DNA of 64,000 nt from Plantago ovata. Lineage: Eukaryota > Streptophyta > Magnoliopsida > Lamiales > Plantaginaceae. Numbering within the stretch: position 1 is the first letter of the stretch; every line of letters begins with the position of its first letter. The position numbers and the translations under genes are program-made. This document shows, in pieces, positions 55,766 through 64,000 of this stretch. The notes beneath the pieces are model-generated. The model saw only the letters and a list, made by a program, of their open reading frames with translations, was not told where the DNA came from and did no database searches. Where the stretch lies: positions 93,668,753-93,732,752 of the forward strand of contig CM051456.1 of assembly GCA_028274465.1 (NCBI GenBank), written 5' to 3'.

Positions 55766-56838
55766 GTGTCGCAGTAGAATAACCTCGAGTGTCGATCTCT
55801 ATGGACTATAACTAGCTTTATCTAATCTAACTTAAGAATATAAAACAGCAGACGACTTAGCAAAGGTTTTTCTTAACAGATAATGGAGATTGGTGATAGT
55901 ATGGTCATTCAAAGCATAGCAGGTTAATAATCATGCATAAATTCCTCGGTCTTGCATGGAGATCTTTGACCAATGAATTGTCCAATTGTGTTCCGTAATT
56001 ATTCAACACTACGAAGATAGAGGTTTTAGATAGATCAAAGAAATAAAGCAATAACTCAGAGTATAATCCGCGATATAGCCATTAGCATAATTATTAACCC
56101 TTCACTAAGAAATCACATTCTATCACCAACGAGAAGTTTAGCTACTCATAGATGTCATGCAATCAACAGAAATCATACCACGAATGAATGGAAACATGAT
56201 GAAAGATATATAAATATAAATAGAAAAACTGTAAGATACAATGTTACCGAAGGTTGTCAATCTCCGAAGAATCGCGATCTTACAAGCTCCAAAACGCTAA
56301 GAAAAAGTATCTCCTAAGGTAAGAACCCCCAGAACAGGCTCTGGAGAATTCCTACCTAAAACTACTGAGAAAGGTGATAGAAAAGGTCTGGAAAAGTATG
56401 AAAAACGGAGAAAACTGAGCAACTATATATAGGCATTCGAATTGTGTGGGGCGAAGGGCCCCACACACCGGGCGATTCGCCTGGTGTGGGGCGATTCGCC
56501 CCACGTCCCGGGCGACTCGCCCGGGAGTGGTTTTTGGCCCAAAACTCGGTTTCTGCTTTCTAGTGACCTTTTAGCCTTCAGACTCGACCCCTAGACTTCA
56601 AATCCTATCCGGAATCTTTTAGATACTCCAATTAGGCCTTCGGAACACCAATTTCTTATCTACTTCAATATAATTGCCCGAAAAACCTCATTTTTCAACC
56701 AAAACCTGTAAAATACAAACTAAAGGGAAACGTGACACTATTCTAATAAAATGCAATAAAATATAGCTACGTTAACATAGAGGATAGCTAAAATAGGTGA
56801 AAAAGACTCAAATGAAAGTGTAAAATACACATTCATCA
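55766..56838 (-). repeat. A3 rightmost LTR, outer part
   Basis: Resumes with the duplicated GTGTC and runs to ATTCATCA. Palindrome cluster 56446-56524 beside a TATA box (minus) near 56424. Flanked outward by GGTTT (56839-56843). Confidence 0.85.
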
Positions 56839-57287
56839 GGTTTCTGTTTGAATCACTCTAGATAGGTGTTGTAAGGAACCTGAAACTTATCTTAGTGGAT
56901 TCTGTCCTAGAAAGGACAAAGTGGATTAGTTGAGAGATTACGCCACTCTCAGATACCACTATAAAAAGTGTTTGTATGATTTGCTTACTGTACTTAGTTC
57001 TCAGCAAAGCATATCTATCTGTATACAGTCACTCACATCACTTGCTGAAACTATCATTTACTGACAAAGCACTTATTGTATCAAAGACTTCCGCTCTCTG
57101 ATTTTAAGTATCAGCAAAAATCTAGTTACTGAGAAGTAACTTGCGCTTGCTGAGAAAGTTAAGTATCAGCAAACTCATTACTGAAATGTAATATGTACTT
57201 GCTGAGAAAGTTTTTAAACGACGAAAGTTTGAAAAGACTATTCACCCCCCCCCCCAAGTCTTTTCTTGTTGTTTATAGGGACCAACA
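56839..57287 (+). repeat. C middle LTR, last part
   Basis: Resumes with GGTTTCTG and matches the first C LTR from about 16298 to 16743, including the C-run (57245-57255) and the GGGACCAACA end. Confidence 0.85.
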
Positions 57288-60200
57288 AGTGGTTTCAGAG
57301 CCAAGCAAGAAACATCATCATTCGATCAACTTCGGATACCATACAGTGCAAACTGTGGGGTGCTAAAACTGCTAAGGAAGCTTGGAAAATGGTTCCAGAT
57401 CTTTGCGCTGGATCTGACAAAACCAAGGAGAAAAAACTCGAAGTGCTGAAGTTAAAGTTCCAGAACTTTAAACAAGGTACAAATGAGTCACTGGAAGACT
57501 TGGACTTCAGATTCACAACTCTTGTTAGTGAAATGGCAGCCTTGGGTGTTGGAAATCTTTACTCAGATTCTGAGGTGAAAACCATTATCAGAAGTCTGAA
57601 CCAAGAATGGATCCACACTCAGAACTTCTACTACAATCAAGGAATGCCAGACATTACACCAACAGAGTTGTTCTCTCACCTTGCTACTGTCAACTACGAG
57701 ACAAAGCAAAGAGAAAATGTGTTTGCTGAAAAATCGCAAAACATTGCTCTTGCTGCAAAGCCGTCATCTTCTGAAAAGAAGAATGATAAAGAGCATGCTG
57801 ATGAAAATGCTTTGGTTGTCAAAAACATGAAGAAATTCATCAGTAAGGAACTTGAAAGGCGAAAAGCAAAAGAGAAGCTGAAAAAGCATCTTGGTAACAA
57901 CTACCATAAGTACAAGAATCAGACTAGCTCGCTGAACAAGCAAGCTCAGCAAGCAACTTCATCAGAAGAACCAGCAGTTGGAAATGATCTCTGCTTTTAC
58001 TGCAAAAAGCCTGGACACTTCAAAGCAAATTTTCCTTTGCTAAAAGGCAAATCTGCTGAAAAAAAGAAGAAGCTTCAAGCAAAAATCGATGCATTATGCA
58101 TTGATACTAGCTCCGAAGACAGTGAGGATGAAAGCTCAGACACTGACGATGAAGAAGCCACTCTTGACGTAGAGATTGGCAAGGAAGTTTGTGGAATAGC
58201 AATGGAAGCTTATCCAGATGTGTCAAACTACGAGTTCTGCCTCATGGCCGGTCAGACTTCAGCCACGGAGACAAACGATGCAATCTGGCACTTTGACAGT
58301 GGTTGTGGAAAGCACATGACGGGCAACAAGAATAACCTTATAAACTATAGACGGTGGTCTAGAGGTCCAACGATAAGGTTTGTTGGTGGAGGCTCTGGTT
58401 CTACAAAGGGCTATGGTGACGTGAAGTTTGGATGCATTACCATTACGGGAGTCCTTTATGTCAAAAATCTGAAGTTTAATCTTTTCAGCATGAGTCAATT
58501 TGCTGACAAAGGATACTTCATCAAAATCAAAAGTGATGAATGTAAACTTATAGATTTCGAGACAAAGAAGGTTATTATGATTGCAAGAAGATCAGGAAGC
58601 TTGTACACCGTAGATTGGTCTTCAGCAATCCTTGAAAAATGCCTTGTCTCAGATCACGATTGCCTTGCTGAAAAAGCATGGTTATGGCATAAACGAACAA
58701 GTCATCTAAACTTCAAGACGCTGAATAAGCTGTCTAAAAAGGCACTTGTAGTTGGATTACCTAAGGTTACTTTTAAGAAGGATGGTGTTTGCAATGCATG
58801 TCAGCAAGGAAAGCAAACCAAATCTTCTTTCAAGAACAAGGCAGTACCGTCAACTACAAAACCTTTACAACTCTTGCACATGGACTTGTTTGAATCTTCT
58901 TCAACAAGCTATGCTGGTAAAAAGTATGGTCTGGTGGTGGTAGATGACTATTCAAGATTCACTTGGGTAGTATTTATCAAACACAAATCTTAAACAAGGA
59001 CTGAAATATCTAACTTGCTGAATAAGCTTGAAGTCATGAAAAATGACAAGGTAAAAGTCATAAGGACAGACCATGGTACTGAGTTTGTAAACCAGTACAT
59101 AACTGAGTATTGCACTTCAAAAGGCATACAACATCAGTTATCCTCAGTAAGGACACCACAACAAAACGGTGTTGCTGAACGGAAGAATCGTACCCTAAAA
59201 GAAGCCGCAAGAACAATGCTTGCTGACACTGAAATAAGTGAGGCTTATTGGGTTGAAGCGATTAATACCGCCTGTTACACTCAAAACAGATGTTTGATTA
59301 CTAAGGAATACAACAAAACTCCATATGAGTTGTTTGTTGGAAGGCCTCCTAATATCACTCATCTAAGAGTATTTGGTTGTAAGTGTTTCGTTCTTAATAA
59401 CGGTAGAGAATACCTAAGAACATTTCAACCAAAGGCAGACGAAGCGATATTTCTTGGTTACTCCTTGCATAGTAAAGCTTATAGAGTTTACAACAAAAAG
59501 GCACAAAAGATCGAAGAATCAGTGCATGTTGTATTCTACGAAAAGACACAAAGAGTGCCTGCTGAAGAAGAAATATCAGAATGTATGAAAAAGCTAATCA
59601 TACATAAGCAAAGAACTGAATCTAATGCTAGGCAAATCAAGTCAATTGAACTAAATGATGACTCTGACAATGACTCCCCTCCCCCAAGTCATGACAAGAT
59701 AAATATAGTTCACGACAAAGAATTTCCAGCAAAAGACGCAGTTGCTCCGGAAGTTGCTGAAACTACGCAACCTCTGGTGCCTGCTGATGAGTTACCACAA
59801 TCTAGCAATGCTGAACAAGAAGTTGTTGATGAACCAATCTCAGCAGAGACACAAAATCGCAGTAGTACTGAACAAGTACATGCTGAAGAGTCACATGCTG
59901 ATGAGCAAACATATCCAGATCCAACGAGCAGAAAACCTGTTAATAAATGGATTAGAGATCATCCCTCTACGGATATGATTGGTAATATTGATAAACGCCA
60001 AGTGACTAGATCCAAAGTTTCTGCTACTCATGGACTTGCTGAAGAAGCAAATGTAGTAGAAGTAGAATCATTGTTCTCTTGCTTTGTTTCAGAAATTGAA
60101 CCTAAAACCATAGAAGAAGCTTTAAAGCATTCTGAATGGATCAAGGCAATGCAAGAAGAACTGGATCAATTTGAAAGGAACAAAGTCTGGAAACTTGTAC

Positions 60201-61620
60201 CTCTTGCTAAAGGCAAGAAAGCTATTGGTACAAAGTGGGTGTTCAGAAACAAGCTGAGTGAGTTTGGTGAAGTAACAAGAAACAAAGCACGTTTAGTTGC
60301 TCAAGGTTACTGTCAGACTGAAGAATTGGACTATGATGAGTCTTATGCACCAGTTGCAAGATTGGATGCAATTAGGCTTTTCTTGGCCTTTTCTGCTCAC
60401 AATGATTTCATTGTTTACCAAATGGATGTTAAAAGTGCATTCTTGAATGATGAACTTGCTGAAGAAGTCTACTTAGAACAACCCCCTGGCTTTGAACTTC
60501 CCTAGAAACCAAGATGGTATACAAGCTTCAGAAAGCTGTATATGGTCTAAAGCAAGCACCAAGAGCATGGTATGATACCTTGGCTAAGTTCTTGCTGGAA
60601 AATGGTTTCAAGAAAGGTGAAGTTGACAAAACATTATTTACCATGAACCATGATGGTAAATTAATCTTAGTTCAAATTTATGTGGATGACATAATTTTTG
60701 GATCTAAGGACAAGCAACTTTGTGATGATTTTGTCAAACTCATGACACACAAGAGTATGATGGGAAAATTGAATTATTTCCTAGGATTGCAAGTCAAGCA
60801 ACTCAATGATGGAATATTCATAAATCAAGCAAAGTATGCGAAAGAAATGCTCATAAAGTTTAGGATCAAAGAGGAAGAGAAACCTGAAAAGATCCCTATG
60901 AGTGTTGGTACCAAATTGGGCTATACTAAAGAAGATAAAAGTGTTGAAGAACACAAGTATAGGAAGCTCATTGGTTCCTTGTTGTATTTAACAGCAAGTA
61001 GACCTGACATTCAGTATGTTGTTTGTGTGTGTGCAAGATTCCAATCTGATCCAAGAGAATCACACTACAAAAAGGCACTTAAGATACTGAAATATGTCAA
61101 AGGTACAGTCAATGTTGGATTATGGTATCCTAAAGATTCAGGGTTTGAGTTGGTAGGTTATTCTGATGCTGATCATGGAGGATCAACTCTTGATAGAAAA
61201 AGTACCTCTGGAACTTGTCAGTTTTTGGGTACTAGATTAATATCATGGTTCAACAAGAAGCAAACCTGTGTTGCCAATTCATCTACTGAATCTGAGTACA
61301 TTGCGGCTGGTTGTTGCACAGCTCAAATCCTATGGATTCTGCAACAATTAAGAGATTATGGTATTTCTGCAAAGAAAACACCAATCTTTTGTGATAATAC
61401 GAATGCTATTGCTATCACGCAAAATCCTAAGTTTCACTCAAGGACCAAACACATTGATATTAGACATCATTTCATTAGAGATCATGTGGAAAAAGGAGAT
61501 ATTGAGGTTGTCAAAGTAGGTACTGATGATCAACTTGCTTTCATCTTTACCAAGCCCCTACCAGATAATAGATTCACAATGCTAAGGTATAACGTTGGAT
61601 TGATTGAATTACCTCAATAA
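57288..61620 (+). pseudogene. C internal region 2: gag-pol remnant
   Basis: Begins with a primer-site relic TGGTTTCAGAGC at 57290. Parts in order: Gag (AKEAWKMVPDLCAGSDKTKE, knuckle CFYCKKPGHFKANF), protease (HFDSGCGKHMTG near 58290), pre-integrase motif (LWHKRTSHLNF, CNACQQGKQTK), integrase core ([36 protein letters not shown]), reverse transcriptase ([35 protein letters not shown] at 60679-60690) and RNase H (YSDADHGGSTLDRKSTSGT, STESEYIAAGCC), ending at 61620. This order is diagnostic of Ty1/copia. It is broken at a few places and is an old copy. Confidence 0.9.
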
Positions 61621-62476
61621 AGGATACAATTTGCAGAATGCTGAAACGGGTATTCAGCAAATCAAAGTATTCTTACTCTATTAAAAGCTCCTTCCACTAA
61701 TTTCTTCTAAGAAATGATAGGTCACTATATGATTGCTGAAACAGGCATTCAGCAAGTAATTCCTTCAAAACGGGTATTTGTTAGGAAACTTGATCACTTG
61801 CTGAGACAGTCACTCAGTAAGAGAAAAACCTTAAAGATTGCTGAATCGGGTATTCAGACAATCAAAGATACTGAAACAGGTATTCAAGTATCAAGGGAAT
61901 ATTCTGAGACGGGAACTCAGAAAAAGAGCAAAACTCATTTCTCAGATTTTACCAAAGGATGTCTCAAGTATAAAAGAATTTACTGATACGGGAACTTAGA
62001 AATATCTTTTAAACTTAAGAAAATATGAGATATCTAAGTAAGGGGGAACTTTCAGCAAGTATCTAGTCTATATATGCAAACTCGCTGAAAAGATTCTTGT
62101 TTATTTCAGCAAGAAATCTAATCCCATAAATCTCGGTAAAATCAATTTGTGACGTTAATCGGGCACAGATAAACTCGTAATAATCATGACATGATATACA
62201 ATCGTGGCCATTGATTAAAAGGAGTTATTAATCTAACGGTTAACATTACAAAGAGAGAGAGTCCACTGACGGTTTTAGTTAGTGGGCCACTACGCATTTA
62301 ATGCAAAGGCTCCACTAACGCCATTGTTTCTCTGTTTTACCCTTGCTGAAAACTCAAACCGATTGAGTTTCTCACACATCAGAGACACTATATAAAGAAG
62401 GAGTTAGAGAAATGACAAAATTCTTTAACTCACATTTTCTTTCTCTGCAAATTTTAGCTTGAATCTACTGTACCTC
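61621..62476 (+). other. C region 2 3' untranslated stretch
   Basis: No coding similarity. From 61640 to 61990 a degenerate palindrome (CTGAAACGGGTATTCAG and variants) recurs about six or seven times. TAAGGGGGAACT near 62038 resembles a polypurine tract, yet the C LTR start (TGTTAGG) does not follow it. Near 62390 ACTATATAAAG looks like a TATA box. A5 begins at 62477, so the continuation is outside the window. Confidence 0.65.
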
Positions 62477-63747
62477 TGATGAATGTGTATTTTACACTTT
62501 CATTCGAGTCTTTTTCACCTAATTTAGCTATCCTCTATGTTAATTTAACTATATTTTAGTACATTTTATTAGAATAGTGTCACGTTTCCCTTTAGATTTT
62601 ATTTTACAGGTTTTGGTTGAAATTCGGAGAATTACGGGCATTTATATTGAAGTCTACAAGGAATTGGTGTTCCAGAAGCATATTTGGAGTATTTGAAGGT
62701 TTCCGGATAGGATTTGGAGTCTAGGGGCCGAATCTGGAGGTTAGAAGGCCATTAGAAGTCTGAAACCGAGTCCGAAAAGGTGAAGAAATCCAAATCCGCG
62801 TCGAAAAACGCGGAAATTCCGCGAAATACTGCGGGGCGAACCGCCCCGTGTCTCGGGCGAACCGCCCCAGAGACATTTCGGGCCTATATATAGTTGCGAG
62901 TTTTCTCTCCGAAAATCATATCTTTCCAAGCCTACTTTCTCACCTCTCTCTATAGTTTTAGGTAGGAACTTCCCGGGGCCTGTCCTGGGAGTTCCATAAC
63001 TTAGGGGATACTTTTTCATAGCAGATTGGAGCGCGTAGGATCGCAATCATCCGGAGATTGACAACCTTCGGTAACTTTGTATCTTACAACTTTTATCTAC
63101 TTATTTTATATATTCTTTCAATATGTTTTCTTCTATGATTGCTATTGATTGCATGCACATTATGAGTAGCTAAATTTATCGTTGGTGGTAGTATGTGAAT
63201 TCTTAGCGAGGGAAGATAATCATGCTAATGGCTATATCGCGCATTATACTCCGTGTCATTGCTTTATTTCGTTGATGAGTTGAACACCAAAATTCTCGTA
63301 TGTTGTATTGATCATTATGCACACTAGGACACTTGTCGGCCAATCAGACCAAATTATCTTCGTAGTGTTGAATGATTACGGAACACAATAGGACGTTAGT
63401 TGTTGACAGGTCAGACCCATATTATCTTCGTAGTGCACAATACTTACAACAGGACCCAAGATTCATCCAATGATCTCTATGCAAGACCGAGGAATTTATG
63501 CATGATTATCGACCCATTATGTTAAGAAGGACCATACTATCACCAACCTCCATTATCTGCTTGAAAAACCCCTATTACTTTCTATCTACTGTGTTTTATA
63601 TTCTCTTGATTAAATAGATAAAGCTAGTTATAGTCCTGAGAGAACGACACTCGAGTCATTCTACTGCTACACTACGGTTTTCGTTGTAGTTGTGGATTGC
63701 CTTTGGCTAATTACAAATTTATTTGACTGAATCTGACACGTTCATCA
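62477..63747 (+). repeat. A5 5' LTR
   Basis: 1,271 bases, TGATGAATG to TTCATCA. Two palindromes, GGGGCGAACCGCCCC (62833-62847) and GGGCGAACCGCCCC (62855-62868), stand just before the CTATATATAG TATA box near 62883-62892. Confidence 0.9.
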
Positions 63748-63750
63748 AAT

Positions 63751-63768
63751 TGGCGCCGTTGCTGGGGA
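63751..63768 (+). promoter_or_regulatory. A5 primer-binding site (tRNA-Asp)
   Basis: TGGCGCCGTTGCTGGGGA, one base different from the other A-family primer sites. Confidence 0.85.
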
Positions 63769-63909
63769 CTATACTCCTTTTTTCTATTTAATTTGTTTTT
63801 ATTTACAGCTTTAGATTCCTAATTCTTTTAGTTTTAATTTTACTTTTTAATCTCTCTCTACTTTCCTTTTTGTTTCTAATTACTTCACCTAGTCTGTCAC
63901 AGATTGTGT

Positions 63910-64000
63910 ATGCCGCATACACGTTCTGCAGGAATACCGCTTGCTGATTCAATTGCTGAGATCGATAGAGTCTACCACCAAAGAAGGCGACTCCTTTTCA
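63910..64000 (+). CDS. A5 gag, N-terminal part (runs off the window)
   Basis: MPHTRSAGIPLADSIAEIDR and VYHQRRRLL follow the A4 gag start almost exactly. Only 30 codons are visible, so the state of the rest is unknown. Confidence 0.8.
   Translation, partial: MPHTRSAGIPLADSIAEIDRVYHQRRRLLF

Larger units (their letters stand above)
31104..56838 (-). mobile_element. A3: compound Athila-like element, three LTRs and two internal regions
   Basis: Read on the minus strand from the right it is LTR (56838-55766 plus 47540-47450), primer site, gag-protease (47320-45260), 3' region, polypurine tract, shared LTR (43797-42598), primer site, gag (42450-41001) and protease (33520-32917), 3' region, polypurine tract, and an LTR remnant (31454-31104). 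One pair of GGTTT duplications (31099-31103 and 56839-56843) flanks the whole, so it entered as a unit or became compound in place. T is inserted in its second internal region and A4 in its rightmost LTR. Both coding regions are broken, with a few breaks each. Confidence 0.85.
15225..62476 (+). mobile_element. C: Ty1/copia compound element (SIRE/Maximus-like), LTR-internal-LTR-internal
   Basis: The first LTR (15225-16743) leads into internal region 1 (16744-21568). The middle LTR (21569-57287) is split by elements A2 and A3. A second primer site and internal region 2 (57288-62476) follow without a break. The order gag - protease - integrase - reverse transcriptase - RNase H in region 2 defines Ty1/copia, and the RT phrase [12 protein letters not shown] with long LTRs suggests the SIRE/Maximus lineage. 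Both internal regions are broken, with roughly half a dozen breaks in region 1 and a few in region 2. The two LTRs are visibly more diverged than those of A2, A4 or T, so C is the oldest layer of this nest. Its right end lies beyond element A5, outside the window. Confidence 0.8.
62477..64000 (+). mobile_element. A5: Athila-like element, left part only
   Basis: LTR 62477-63747 and primer site 63751-63768, with gag starting at 63910 and running off the window. The 5 bases before it are ACCTC, the expected duplication to find at its other end. It is closest to A4 in the LTR and gag start. Confidence 0.9.

Noticed and set aside
62385-62476. Promoter of a new gene at ACTATATAAAG near 62390
   Set aside because: TATA-like and followed by a leader-like stretch, but cut by A5 after 80 bases with no coding start; kept only as a remark on the C 3' region.

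Overview
The window is plant nuclear DNA, and almost all of it is a pile of nested LTR retrotransposons. Evidence for a plant is a decayed serine/threonine phosphatase 2A B' (B56) regulatory-subunit gene, Athila-, Tekay- and SIRE-type elements with plant tRNA-Asp and tRNA-iMet primer sites, and a CACTA transposon end. I cannot name the species. Host-like sequence is confined to about the first 3.1 kb; the remaining ~61 kb has the layout of pericentromeric or other repeat-rich heterochromatin.

Layout. 1-860: no gene, organelle-like texture. 860-2343: PP2A B' pseudogene with one recognisable intron, followed by a 177-residue coiled-coil ORF (2574-3107). 3511-8990: element A1, an Athila-like non-autonomous element (tRNA-Asp primer site, gag plus protease, no polymerase) in the order 3' region - LTR - 5' region. 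9054-15140: element L, a large retrotransposon derivative without coding capacity. It holds the 5' end of a CACTA transposon (12014 onward) with a palindrome array and exon-like pieces. 15225-62476: element C, a Ty1/copia (SIRE/Maximus-like) compound of two internal regions sharing one middle LTR. That LTR (21569-57287) is split by two insertions.

Insertions inside the middle C LTR. A2 (22176-30570, minus strand) is flanked by GTGAC. A3 (31104-56838, minus strand) is flanked by GGTTT and is itself a compound of three LTRs and two internal regions. T (33525-40907, minus strand) lies in A3 between its gag and protease parts: a Tekay-like element with 2.55 kb LTRs, a gag only, and GGGTT repeats. 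A4 (47541-55765, plus strand) lies in an A3 LTR, flanked by GTGTA/GTGTC. A5 (62477 to the window end, plus strand) starts in the 3' region of C. Target-site duplications give the order: C first, then A2 and A3 independently, then T and A4 inside A3; A5 is also later than C.

The A family (A1-A5) is the main biological theme. It carries gag and an aspartic protease but no reverse transcriptase, RNase H or integrase, so it must borrow these from an unseen partner. Two copies (A2, A4) carry a ~2 kb segment that looks like a transduplicated host gene 5' region, with a leader, a GT-AG intron and an exon-like ORF of unknown function. The family also has LTR palindrome clusters next to the TATA box, a covarying hairpin after the protease stop, and repeated hairpin-plus-polypurine modules upstream of the true polypurine tract. 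In C, a 1,179-base segment with GT-AG ends in one internal region is cleanly absent from the other, as expected for a spliced transcript. Both T LTRs carry a tRNA-like segment with A and B boxes.
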